Assembly (NCBI GenBank): GCA_964034945.1
Contig: OZ035960.1
Span: forward strand, 46,727,002-46,791,001
Reading direction: 5' to 3'
DNA: 64,000 nt
DNA from: Chrysopilus asiliformis
Taxonomy: Eukaryota > Arthropoda > Insecta > Diptera > Rhagionidae
Position 1 is the first letter of the stretch. Every line of letters begins with the position of its first letter. A program made the position numbers and the translations under genes. Below are positions 7,501 to 16,246 of this stretch, in pieces. The notes below the pieces were generated by a model. That model made no database searches, was not told where the DNA came from, and saw only the letters and a program-made list of their open reading frames with translations.

Positions 7501-9971
7501 CCAAACCTTTGCTAGACTTAGAAACAGCCATGCCTGGAACAAAATAATATCGAGTGCACAAAAAAAAGTCTGTTTTTTGGCCAGTGAACAAGAAATAAAA
7601 CTATTAGGCAGTGAAGTTTTTTTTTAAAATTTTTTACTAAAAAAAGTGTGCGGTTTTCAAAAACACATCTATTATAAAAAAGAAAAAAAAATCGGATTCC
7701 AAAATTCGATTTTGTTTTTAAGTTTTGCAATTTTTGAATAATGTAATTTACCTTTTGCCAATTCACCTTTCCAGCATAAATGTCGGGCGATTTTGTGAGC
7801 AGATAATGATTTGCCACGACACGGTAGTCCAACAATTGTAACCACCAAGGGGGCACGGAGAGCGCATGGTGTCACTGAATTTGTTTGAATTGAGGAGCCA
7901 ATATCTGAAAAATAAATATAAAATATCAGTTGTGATAAAACTTTCCTCTGCAATATTCAGTTTCGGAAAAAAATATGTAAAAAATAATATTTTTAAAATA
8001 TCTCAAAAACGGTTAAAGATACGTAAAACTGTTAAGGGAAAAATGTAGAAAATTTTATTTTCTATAAATTTTGTTGTATGGATTTTTTCATAAAAGTGCA
8101 TAATTTCCAATAAATTTTCAAAAAACTTAAAACCTTAAACCGTTAAAGCGAAAAATGTAGAAAATGTTATTTCCTATAAATTTTGTTGTATGGATTTTTT
8201 CATAAAAGTGCAGAGTTTTTGAGAGATTTTCAAAACATCGATATTTTTCAAATATCTTGAGAACCGTTAAAGATAAAAAAAACCTTTAAGGCAAAAATGT
8301 AGAAAATTTTATTTCCTATAAATTTGGTTATATGCATTTTATCACATAAGTGCAAAAGTTTCGAGAGGTTTTCAAAGAACTGATTTTTTTCAAATATCTT
8401 GAGAACTGTAAGAGATACAAAAAACCGGTAATGCAAAAATATGGAAAATTTTACATTCCTTAAATTTTGTTAACTCATTTTTTCCCAAAAACCCAAAAAT
8501 TTACAAAAAACGGTAGTAAAAAAATTGTATGGAAGGTACCCGTTATAGTTACCGTTACTTTTTCAAAAGTTGATACAAAACTACGATTTTCGTAAAACTA
8601 ATTTACAACAAAGAACCATGCAGGAAATAGCGTTTTTCGTGCCCCTGGGTTAACTTTTGAACCCGTGTAGTTTTCACTTTGGTTGAATACTTTCTGGAAA
8701 GGGCACAGTCTCTAGTTTCATCCATATATGGCTCAAAGAGCCACCGAATTGCAGGGGGATGGTGGGGGGTTAACGAACTTTCTCGCGATTTTTTGGCAGA
8801 AATCATATGAAAAATCGCGAGAAAGTTCGTTAAACCCCCACCATCCCCCTGCAATTCGGTGGCTCTTTGAGCCATATATGGATGAAACTAGAGACTGTGC
8901 CCTTTCCAAAAAGTATTCAACCAAAGTGAAAACTACACGGGTTCAAAAGTTAGTTTAGAGGGGCAAAATCGTGCATTAAGATACGTACAACGGACAGACC
9001 GACAGACAGATGCACGGACATCCTCATAATTTGGTTTGAAACGGGTTTCGTATTAATCAGAAATTTTCTATCTGTCGCCGTTCTCGAGCCGGTCTGCGTC
9101 ATGAATACAATACCTTCCTTCTATAGGAGAGGAAAGTAAAATTTGACCATTAGATATTTTTAAAAATCAATTTTACCGCTAAGGCGATAAACGGGGGGTA
9201 AAGAGGGTTTGGGTGTTTTAAAACCTCGATTTTCGCCATGAATTCGACTCATTAGGAGGCTGAAAAGCGTCATTTGGGGGTTTTCGAGGTCGCTGGTTCT
9301 GTAAGGATATCGCAAATATCGTTTTCTCGGGAAAACTTGGTACTAGGGGGTTTTCGGGTTCGCTGGTCCTGTGAGGATAACGCAAATATCCTTTACCCCG
9401 TTTTGCTCGGGAAAAATTGCCACTACGGTGTTTTCGTGTTCGCTGGTCCTGTAAGGATAACGCAAATATCATTTTTTCCGGGAAAAATTGGTATTAGGGG
9501 ATTTTCGGGGTCGCTGGTCACGAATCAGGTGTGAGAAATTCAAAACTTGACTTCGAGGGTTCTGCAAGGATACAATAAATATCCTTTTTCCGATGTTTTC
9601 CGGGGAAAATTGCATTAGGGGTTTTCGTTTTGTGTACGACACTGGCTTTACCCATCTCTGCAATTCTAAAATACAAAATTATAGTATATTTTTTTTCACT
9701 TTCGCTTAAGAAACCACTCTGTATGCTAACTTTGCTAAGGAATCCCTTTGCAAGCAAATACGAAAAAGAAGAGTCATAGAGTGTTTGAAGGTCAAAAAAT
9801 CGGAAGGAATGGTCTCAGACATTGCGTTGTTAAAATCTTTAAGCATTGGATCATCCTGGGATACAAGGAGTTTTTCCAATTTCAAATAAATATTCAATAT
9901 TAATGAAGTTCACCTGATTTTTGATTGCGGGCACAATCCTTAACTGCCCGCTTCATGCATTGAAACAGCAT
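1467..9971 (-). CDS. PFKFB-family protein (6-phosphofructo-2-kinase/fructose-2,6-bisphosphatase), nine exons, 449 aa
   Basis: Bifunctional cytosolic regulator of glycolysis that makes and breaks fructose-2,6-bisphosphate. Exons (minus): 9971-9914, 7904-7752, 6420-6341, 6254-5871, 5801-5667, 2786-2694, 2629-2395, 2315-2188, 1550-1467. Every junction is AG/GT, phases agree and the total is exactly 450 codons with one terminal stop. Kinase half: P-loop GLPCRGKS at residues 45-52, K70-V-F, and the acidic strand IID at 98-100. Bisphosphatase half: R225-H226-G-E-S (phospho-histidine motif), GRIGGD, L-N-E298-I, RDQDK.KYRYPHGES, and S-H363-Q-A. Spacing H226/E298/H363 resembles the family. The C-terminus keeps the family-like ALGTVPAH. 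Odd: only 30 residues separate the KVF strand from D100, about 28 fewer than in vertebrate PFKFBs, so the YRR and FF.PDN region of the fructose-6-phosphate site is missing. I infer a working bisphosphatase and a doubtful kinase. Exon 1 is the least certain part. Confidence 0.88.
1668..2152 (+). mobile_element. Helitron-like non-autonomous element, family H1
   Basis: Begins TCATACTAATATATAAAAATG after an A and ends ...GCAAGCTAG before a T; a short hairpin (CCCGGCAACGACGGG) lies about 8 bases before the CTAG end. These A|TC and CTRR|T ends with a 3' hairpin are Helitron hallmarks. Contains a TCTG run and two copies of an inner block. Lies in the last intron of the PFKFB-like gene. Confidence 0.75.
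2188..2315 (-). CDS. PFKFB-like exon 8
   Basis: G|AT codon completes Asp; encodes DQVPYINVPLHTLLVV, then V-D-C-V-D-T-Y-R, matching the family segment YLKCPLHTVLKL ... V-N-T-H-R. Donor AAG|GTAAAT. Confidence 0.9.
2395..2629 (-). CDS. PFKFB-like exon 7, second catalytic His
   Basis: 78 codons plus one base. Encodes GICESLTYEEIQERFPQEFA, then RDQDKFKYRYPHGESYLDL and LVVSHQAVLRCIMAYF; all are strong family blocks, including the S-H-Q-A histidine. Confidence 0.93.
2694..2786 (-). CDS. PFKFB-like exon 6, general-acid Glu
   Basis: 31 codons: IWTSEFQRTVHTAQ ... LNEINA. Matches the family block V-W-T-S...R-T-x-x-T-A...L-N-E-I-D-A; the Glu is the proposed general acid. The family Asp after L-N-E-I is Asn here. 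Confidence 0.92.
2806..3290 (-). mobile_element. DINE/Helentron-like element, family D3
   Basis: Reverse copy of a repeat also seen at 17195-17995, 22855-23160, 43590-43700 and 52942-54385. Its signature on this strand is CTTATACGT...ATGAAAAATTTCGACC, then a degenerate TCTG run, then AAAATGGCGGCTTTTTAAAAA. Right boundary approximate. Confidence 0.55.
3898..5613 (-). mobile_element. Helitron-like element, family H2, with amplified inner repeat
   Basis: On the minus strand the 3' end reads GGGTCTGCTAG before a T (ctag at 3898-3901) after a GCTGCCAACG stem. The 5' end is truncated inside the family start (AAAAATGGATGTTTGT). The copy at 61485-61991 has both ends intact. The interior is expanded into the tandem array listed separately. 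Lies in intron 5 of the PFKFB-like gene. Confidence 0.7.
3990..5480 (-). repeat. 122-bp tandem array, about 12 units
   Basis: Direct repeats with period 122 bp, marked by TCCTTACAGGACCTTCCG at about 4115, 4241, 4363, 4595, 4717, 4839, 4961, 5083, 5205, 5327 and 5449; one unit near 4486 lost about a dozen bases. Left units are diverged and right units nearly identical. Variants (AAAAATGGG / AGAAATGGG / CGAAATGGG) recur with a 366-bp higher-order period. 122 is not a multiple of 3, so the 66-codon frames in each unit are not one protein. Confidence 0.93.
5667..5801 (-). CDS. PFKFB-like exon 5, RHGE phospho-histidine region
   Basis: 45 codons starting HGESDFNVLGRIGGDADLS. The His is the phospho-acceptor of histidine-phosphatase-superfamily enzymes; GRIGGD supplies a substrate-binding Arg. 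Donor TTG|GTAGGT. The following intron (2787-5666) holds the large Helitron with the 122-bp array. Confidence 0.92.
5871..6254 (-). CDS. PFKFB-like exon 4, rest of kinase domain
   Basis: 128 codons, phase 0 at both ends (TTTTTCAG|ATA; AGG|GTAAGT). Carries the IIDGMHLTRQSR segment equivalent to VFDATNTTRERR, the helical middle of the kinase domain (N-I-K-E-M, D-W-E-R-V-F), and ends V-F-Y-F-S-R, the Arg being the first residue of the R-H-G-E motif. Confidence 0.9.
6341..6420 (-). CDS. PFKFB-like exon 3 (shortened kinase insert)
   Basis: Acceptor TTTTTTACAG|TC, donor GCT|GTAAG; 80 nt. The leading TC completes G|TC = Val, restoring K-V-F exactly as in the family, so exons 2 and 3 join directly. 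Encodes FTVDSDATADTLNEIFRW... followed by EEGNNVA. An alternative acceptor 9 bases further on (CTTTACAG) would keep the phase. Confidence 0.85.
6691..7290 (+). mobile_element. DINE/Helentron-like element, family D2
   Basis: Starts near AGAAAAGCTACAATTTCCAGG and ends after CACCCTGGTGTAGTTCATTTTTGTG and a TA-rich tail. Related copies at 31475-31900, 40265-40452, 43722-44135 plus 44574-44770, and 51400-51880. Contains a degenerate GGACAGA run after the block CTCTAGCTCAATTGTTTCGG. In intron 2 of the PFKFB-like gene. Confidence 0.6.
7305..7533 (-). pseudogene. Coding-like exon in intron 2 with one TGA
   Basis: Acceptor TTGTTCCAG at 7534-7542, ATG at 7531, donor CCTGA|GTAATT. The frame reads MAVSKSSKGLAGSTLDFPI, a TGA, then 55 further codons without a stop (including CPSKPQRDSGLTTPNYPKN). 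Codon make-up looks coding, not like the surrounding repeats. Its phase does not fit between exons 2 and 3, which already join perfectly. It may be a dead or alternative first exon, or a displaced N-terminal exon. I do not recognise the peptide. Confidence 0.35.
7752..7904 (-). CDS. PFKFB-like exon 2, P-loop
   Basis: Acceptor TTTTTCAG and donor AAAAG|GTAAAT. Encodes residues 20-70 with the nucleotide-binding P-loop VTIVGLPCRGKS; the family usually has GLPARGKT. Ends in phase 1 at the K of the family-typical K-V-F. Confidence 0.9.
8040..8500. repeat. Four direct repeats of 110-145 bp
   Basis: The phrase AAAAATGTAGAAAATTTTAT followed by CCTATAAATTTTGTT recurs at about 8040, 8151, 8295 and (diverged) 8436, each followed by a TTTTTCATAAAAGTGCA-type stretch. 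Part of the D4 element. Confidence 0.75.
8640..8965. repeat. Long inverted repeat (about 155-bp arms, about 15-bp loop)
   Basis: Left arm about 8640-8794, right arm about 8810-8965. Both contain, in opposite orientation, ATATGGCTCAAAGAGCCACC and GCAGGGGGATGGTGGGGG; the centre is CGCGATTTTTT...AAAAATCGCG. Arms are nearly perfect with a few mismatches and gaps at the outer end. An RNA through this would form a long dsRNA hairpin. Confidence 0.92.
9180..9625 (+). mobile_element. H2-related repeat fragment (family H3)
   Basis: Four diverged units carrying GGTCCTGTAAGGATAACGCA and TTTTCGGGGTCGCTGGTC, the same core as the 122-bp array in the opposite orientation. The left part (ACGGGGGGTAAAGAGGGTTTGGGTG) is shared, reversed, with 32150-32300 and partly with 47985-48140. 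No clean Helitron end seen. Confidence 0.55.
9914..9971 (-). CDS. PFKFB-like exon 1 (start codon)
   Basis: Chosen because it has an ATG (9971-9969) with an in-frame TAA three codons upstream, 19 codons (MLFQCMKRAVKD...), and a donor CAG|GTGAAC leaving one base (G) that completes the first codon of exon 2 to GAT (Asp). Not conserved in the family, so support is phase and position only. A second ATG at codon 6 is possible. Confidence 0.5.
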
Positions 9972-11329
9972 TTTTCCCAATTACAATCTTTGAGACATTT
10001 AGAAACAGCACACAAGAACAACAACAGAAAATCACAACAAATGACTGTCACTAGATTTTATATCGTTTTGCTCACTAAATATCTTGTTTTGGCGCAATTA
10101 TACTTCACGGAATGGTTTTATTTTTCAAAAAAAAAAGCCAAAATACACTCACTTAGATCTAAAAATACACAACCTAATGGGATGCCACTGGGAAAGTGGA
10201 AATGATGAAAACATATTCCCACTGAAGCCGGTTTGACTAACAAAAAACGAGAGGCTCGTCTCATTGATTCCTTGCATTGCATCCCCACTAAAATTGGAAG
10301 TAGTCACCCTGATTAAAATCCAACAGAACGACACCAACGGCTGCCAAGAGTTTTCACTTTCGTTTGGCGCGCCGGACCAGTGCCCCTTGGCCGTATTTTG
10401 AGTTTGCGCAAAGTCCCTCTTGTTTCACATCCAATTTTCGCAGCAATTCCTTGAATATATTTTCTTTTTGTGACGCTCTGGGAAGAGTGCCTTTCGTCTT
10501 GAAAATATGGCACGTTGATCCCAAGACATTTCACTTGATCCCACACACTTTCCCCCCAATAGAAATTGAACTGCAAAGTCTATTAAGACCAACTACCTCG
10601 CATGACGTCTGCACGAGAAAAGTGAAAATACCATTGGAATTTCATCTACACGGTCGGTTTTAGGTGGATGAGGGTGTGTTTTCCACCCCAAAAAGCTTTT
10701 TATTAAATTTTCCAAGGCATTTGCTATGGTGGGCTCTATATTTTCTATATTGTGGTAGGGAATCGTCAACACGCGCGCCCTTTCAAGAATATTCCAGGCA
10801 ACATGGAAGTTTTGTTGTTATTGATATCCTTAAATTGCTGAAAATGTACACGTGCCGAACCGAAACGAAACTTTGTTAGAGCTTAACCGACATGTAGTTT
10901 TTGTGATTCTTTGGAAAGGGGGAAAACAATCAGCATTTTAATCGTGCACGTGAAGTTTTTATTTTTGTCGATGGAAGACAAAGTTAATTTTATTACAAAA
11001 TAAATAAGGCTGTTATTATTTTTATTAAGATAACGTTATTATGGTTAGCAAGTCTTATCTGAAGTCAATGTAAAGCTTTTACGTATTTCATGTCTAAGAA
11101 ATTTCTTTTTTCATGTTTTTCAAGTTTATTTTTAGGTCAAATTATGTTTAATTAAAGGTCAAAGGGATGGACAGGTGTAAAAATACCAACAATTACGTTT
11201 CTTAAATATTTTAGGTGTAGCACACCGATTCTTTTTTTAGTTCAACACGAATACAGATAATAACTTTATTCAGTGATTTGCTGAGGAGTGTTATTAAAAT
11301 TTGTAAAAGTTCAGGGTTGGTAAAATGCG
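9972..11329. other. Unique sequence upstream of the PFKFB-like gene
   Basis: Less AT-rich than its surroundings, especially 10190-10660, and free of the repeats listed here. On the minus strand a GTGAGTGTA donor after CTAA (about 10148-10152) would fit a 5' noncoding exon of the PFKFB-like gene, but this cannot be proved. No confident coding sequence. Confidence 0.35.
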
Positions 11330-11332
11330 TAA

Positions 11333-11967
11333 AGTAGGGCAGACATCTATCAGTTTTCCATCAGTTTTTGGGAAACTGATTGGTGTGAACGTAAAATTCT
11401 GATGGGCAACCACGAAAAAATTCGTGGGCAGATCACTTTTTCTAACAAACCTGATACCCAACTGATTGGTGTGAACGTTCGCGTCAGTTGTATCGAATCA
11501 GAACAGAACCGAATTTAATTTTTTGAACTTAACAAGTTGGCTACCAGCCAAAAAACGCTTACTCCGCTAGTATACACTGGGAAAAAACGCAAAAATCATT
11601 TCTGTACTTTGTGAGTCACCAGTGAACACAAGATCAATACAGACAAAAACGAACGAATCGAATAAAATATAACGGACAAAAAAAACCCCTTTGTACCGCA
11701 CGAGCGACTGCACTCAACCATGGAACTTGAGAAACTGACGGTAATGACAATAGTGTGTGTACACCGGTGACTCACATGGTAGCCAACGTGTTAATTCAAT
11801 AATAATGCATAAACACGCTCTGTCTCGATTATCCACCCGCATTTTTTATAGTCTGCAATCAAAGTGAATAGAAACTTTTCACAAAAAACGGTCAGTCGCA
11901 ACTAGATGTAAAAAACTGATGGAAAACTGTTGCGACTGATGGAAAACTGATAGATGTGTGCCCTACT
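11333..11967. mobile_element. TIR element with TAA target duplication (PIF/Harbinger-like MITE)
   Basis: Ends AGTAGGGCAGACATCTATCAG and, inverted, AGTAGGGCACACATCTATCAG; TIRs of over 30 bp reaching TTTTCCATCAG. Flanked by TAA at 11330-11332 and 11968-11970. The interior repeats CTGATTGGTGTGAACG and CTGAT words in both orientations. No transposase. Confidence 0.75.
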
Positions 11968-11970
11968 TAA

Positions 11971-14174
11971 CGGATGTACCATGGGCGGAAATTTAATTTT
12001 GCATCGCCGGAGATTTTTGGCTTTTCTGGAGATTTTTAATTAATTTTTTAAAACTAATTGTTTTAGATAGACTCGCCAAACCAAAAAATTAAGGGGTTCT
12101 TTCGCCCTTCTAGTGCTACGCTATTGGGATATTGACTCATACAAATAATTCTGAAACAGTAAGTCGATGGTGGAGGAGAGTTGAATATAGCGAAAATTAA
12201 CGGGTCATAGTTTATGGATAGGCCAAGCTTTCTAATGAAGCGAAGATTTTATATAGACAGTTTTAATATTGTACAAATTGGGCTAATGTGTCCTAGATTC
12301 TCCTAAAATTTATCATACAGGTAGGGGGACAGACCCACAGACAAATGCTCGGACATCTTCATAATTTTGCCTGAAACGGATTTCGTTCTGATCAGAAATT
12401 TTTGAACTGCCCCCGCTTTCCATAAAGAAAACAATACTTTTCTTCTATAGAAGAGGAAAGTAAAAAAATTACAGAGGTCTAGACTTCTACTGAAAGATCT
12501 TTGATTAGAAATTCAAACAACATCAAAAAATGCTTTTTTAAAAAAATTATTGAAAATTCTACCCGCCAAACCGGATTTTTTATTTGTAGATAAGAAAATT
12601 TGTAACAATGAAGATAGAAGCCCACTAAAAAAGCATTACAGAATATCTGAAGCTTGAATCCCTACCCAGAAAATATTCAACTTCCTTCAAGTTTCCATTT
12701 CCCATAAGGTTGAAATTGGAAGTCTCCACAGTATCAACTTCTCCAATATTTCAACGCATATGAGATTAAATTACTTTCGATCATCACTGGGACTTGGGGT
12801 GATCGGGCACTTACTTCCAAAATGAACTGATCTCCACAAGATATTCGCATCATAATAAATCTCAACGTTGGAACATCAGACTGAGTGAACATTGGAATTA
12901 GTTGACGGCAGTCATTCCATTGCATTGATTCGCATCGTCAAGATAGCTTGAAAGCCAAAGATCAACGTTCTAGCCCCAGTGTAAAAGTGGTTAGTTCATC
13001 CGCGGATTGCTATTGATCGTGCACCAGCAAAGATCACTCTGGAAGTCGTTTTTGGTGTGGATCGAAGACGGTGAGGCAAACTAAGAAAGGCTCTACAGCC
13101 CACAGCCCCACTGAACTGTTTTCTCAAGTGTTCAGGTGGTTTTTTTTAGTGCAAAGTTGACGGGTTGACGCTGGTCCGGTTAGTCTCAATTCACGGCTCC
13201 AACCGATAGCACGTCTTTTTTAATCGACATAAAATCACTCTTTTCGCTTTTATTTTTAGTAACATTTTCCAAGCGAAATACCATCGCGATTAGCAAGATC
13301 CTCGCTCGTTTAATGCAATTTTATTGTCTTCTGTTTTAAAGAAGTTCCGCTTTCTAAGGAATTAAAGAACCGCTTTTTTAGATTTCGCAAAGTGTTCGCA
13401 TCTTTTAACGAAAATTACTCGATCTTCGAAACGTTTTATTATTCGTAAGTTTATCAGTGCAACTGACGAGTATTTTGTGCATTGAATTCCAATTATTTTA
13501 ATTGATTCGGTTTTACAATTGCTTAGCAAAATTTCAGTGTTTTTTTTGTTGGTGATTTTTCTTTACTGTTCACCTGAGGAAATTATTTGCACGGATGTCA
13601 GTTTGAATATTAAGTGAAGTTGTCCTTTCTAAGTGCTGCCGATTGGATCAGAGCGATATAAAGAGTTTTAAATACCAGAGGCGTGCTTCAAAATTCCAAA
13701 ATTGTAGGTACATGCATAGGTCATAAGTTCAGAGTTGTACGAGTGCATAAAAGTGCATTTGACTTCGTTATGTATGCAAATCACGTTCGAAAAGAAATTA
13801 TTCTTACTGTACAAAAGAGATTGAAGATCAATACAAGATTTATGACCAAAACTGTAGTTTATTTAACATGTTTTTTGTGAAGATCAATGCGAGCTTTTTT
13901 TTCCTTGAAGCTACTTTCTTAAGAAAGAATCATCAACACTAAGAAAAGGCTTTTGATAATTCGTGACAATTCAAATCTTGAAAAAGTTTCCGGAACTAAA
14001 AATTAAAATTGAAATGACTTCAGTCGTCTGTATAGTTAAAAAAAACTGTCTGCAGTTTTATTGAAGCAAAGAATTCAGATTTTAAAAAAGGGAAGAGATA
14101 AATTTGAAAAAATTGGCAGTGATAAATTTCGCTCCAACAGCTGGGGGCTCTGTAAATATTTTCAGATACAAACA
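11971..14174. other. Mostly unique spacer with one D4 fragment
   Basis: 12300-12455 is the 3' part of a D4 element (GGACAGACCCACAGACA, then TTCTATAGAAGAGGAAAGTAAA). 12660-13160 and 13200-13680 look unique and less repetitive, like a promoter or untranslated exon, but I find no supported start, splice chain or domain. A GAA|GTAAGT donor-like site lies on the minus strand near 12810. Confidence 0.35.
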
Positions 14175-14176
14175 TA

Positions 14177-14399
14177 CAGTAGACGCGCGTTTATATGAAC
14201 ATCGCGTTTTATGAACGGCTGGATTATATGAACACCAAATAGCGATAGTTGATAGACATAACTATCGGCGAATTTTGTGGGCTTTTATAAAATGACAACT
14301 ATACAATTTGTAGTCCAATATTTGAACACCGTTTTATGAAAACCCCACTTATATGAACTCAAGGTGTTTTAATAAGTTCACATAAACGCGTGTCTATTG
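14177..14399. mobile_element. TA-flanked MITE, pogo-like
   Basis: TIRs CAGTAGACGCGCGTTTATAT and, inverted, CAATAGACACGCGTTTATGT, flanked by TA at 14175-14176 and 14400-14401. The interior repeats TTATATGAAC and TTTTATGAAC words. CAGTA... ends with a TA duplication fit the pogo/Tc1 group. Confidence 0.72.
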
Positions 14400-14920
14400 T
14401 ATTTCGATATTTGTCAAGTTTTGGCTGCAATAAACTGTTTTGTGAGAGTTATGAAAGGTTTTTGTGTAAACGGCTTGTGTATTTCGAAAAATTTCGCCTG
14501 CGGCGCTTTTATCTTCCTTACAATTTCGATTGACATTATCTATGAAATGTAAAGAGCGTTAAAAATTAAGTTAATTTACGCTTGGGACTGTGTAGCTGTT
14601 GATTTAAATCTTTGCGCAGAACTCTGTTTAAAAAATGTCGTCTGCGGCGCACTTTCATTAATCCTGTATCCTTGGTTTTCGTCCAAATAAAGATTTTGTT
14701 TAATAAAATTTTGTTGTGCTGGTGTTCCGATACAGTAACCCCGCTCTCATCGTGCATCAGATAGGCTCACAAAAACTATTGTCACCTTACTTTTCCATAC
14801 ACTTGATTTCAATTGGAATAATTGTCAAAACATTTTGAAGACGGCAGCCGCAGGCGCACTGTGACTCTCAATCTGATCAACATTTTTGTGTCCTAAATTC
14901 CATGCTCCTGTAAACACATT

Positions 14921-15222
14921 TTAACCCTTTCGCGACGACTTTTTAATTTTAATGTTAGAAAGTTAGTTGTGAGTTTTACGTTAAAGGTGTAGTCAAAAAA
15001 GACTTTGTAATTACAAAAAAAAAAAATATATCCTTGGGATTTGGAAAGGGGGTCCTGGGGTATATAATTAAACCAATAGACCTTGTGCTATGAAAAACAA
15101 ACAAATCCAATTTATTAAAGAAAATTATAAATTCATTATACATAGAAATACAGAAAGACACCAACAGAGTTTTTCATACATTGTCTGGTTTATTTTCATA
15201 CCAGGAGTCGCGAAAGGGTTAA
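14921..15222. mobile_element. TTAA MITE (piggyBac-like), family P1, copy 1
   Basis: TTAACCCTTTCGCGAC...GTCGCGAAAGGGTTAA with both TTAA sites intact. Same family as 38576-39074 in opposite orientation. No transposase. Confidence 0.8.
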
Positions 15223-15673
15223 CAAGCCAATTGATTAAACAATCAGACTGACTTCTAGAGAGGAAGAGGGGGCACTTTAATCCAGATTTTTTAATCCAGA
15301 TCCCCTCAAAAAAGACAGAGCATGGGACTACGCCTTTCCCTAAGTAGTGGTAAACTTACGTGGTTTACGAGATATATCCGAGATTTCATGAATACCCGTA
15401 ATGTTTTTTAAACACGGCATCTATAAAATACATAATCGTTTTAGGAGAAAAGTGGTGTGATTACCACTGCTTGCAAAAAATGGTGAAGAAAAATCGGTCA
15501 AAAAGAGTGGAGGGTAGGAGACGGGTGGGGAGGGGGTTGGGGCGGTGATTGATAGAAAATTTTAAGATTTGCCTGACGCATTCTGTGAACAATCCCCATG
15601 CATTTGAACATAACATTTTGAAACATGAATTTAAGTATTCTTTGAGTTATCGCTTTTTTTAAATAGCAATTCA
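15223..15673. other. Spacer without recognised feature
   Basis: I see no gene, RNA or clear repeat here; a G-rich stretch (15510-15545) is the only notable composition change. Confidence 0.3.
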
Positions 15674-15674
15674 A

Positions 15675-16246
15675 AACATAACAAAAGCTATAATTGCCAG
15701 TCTGGCAATTATTGAAAACCCGTATGGTGATTTAAGTGAAGGGCGAACAGTTTTATCAAAATTCCACTATGAAGTCAAACTTTCCAACAAGATTTTTTAA
15801 AATTTGTTCCAATCGGATTTTGATGTATGGGAGTTTTATGTAGAATAATATCCTGAATAACTTTTGTTCTTGGACTTTTTTGATAAGATGCACAATTTTT
15901 GCGATATTTACAAAAAACGTTTTCTTTCGCATGGGGGGTACCCCTCCTAATGCTCCATTTTTGCCCATTAACGAACTTAGCCTCGAATTTTACGAAAAAC
16001 GAATCTGCGCAAAATTTCAAGTCTCTAGCTCAATCCGTGCGCCTGCAATCCGCGCCACAGACAGACAGACAGACAGACAGACGGACGGACAGACAGACAG
16101 ACGGACGGACATGGAAAATTCATTTTTTTTTTATCATTCTAAACACACTGGTGTAATTCATTTTTTTGTGTGATGACGGGATCTTGGCGTTACAAACGGT
16201 AAAGCAAAGTTAATATACCCTTTGGTTTCACCATACGGGTATAAAA
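15675..16246 (+). mobile_element. DINE/Helentron-like element, family D1, full copy
   Basis: Starts AACATAACAAAAGCTATAATT and ends CACCATACGGGTATAAAAA; subterminal inverted pair ACCCGTATGGTG (near 15719) and CACCATACGGGT. Contains GGTACCCC..., the block TCTAGCTCAATCCGTGCGCC and a (CAGA/CGGA)n run at 16060-16110. Overlapping 85-97 codon frames are produced by the repeat. Confidence 0.7.

Larger units (their letters stand above)
7925..9139 (+). mobile_element. DINE/Helentron-like element, family D4
   Basis: Bounded by short inverted ACTTTCCTCT (about 7940) and AGAGGAAAGT (about 9129-9138), the subterminal-inverted-repeat style of DINE elements. Contains four 110-145 bp direct repeats (8040-8500), a giant palindrome (8640-8965) and a GGACAGACCGACAGACAG run at about 8993. 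A 3' fragment of the same family lies at 12300-12455. Confidence 0.55.

Noticed and set aside
8603..8958. Nearly identical frames on both strands (76 and 90 codons)
   Set aside because: Direct result of the long palindrome; each arm encodes the same peptide on opposite strands.
10313..10663. Opposing 87- and 99-codon frames in the less AT-rich region upstream of the PFKFB-like gene
   Set aside because: Higher GC makes chance frames longer; neither shows a domain or splice partner. More likely promoter or untranslated sequence.
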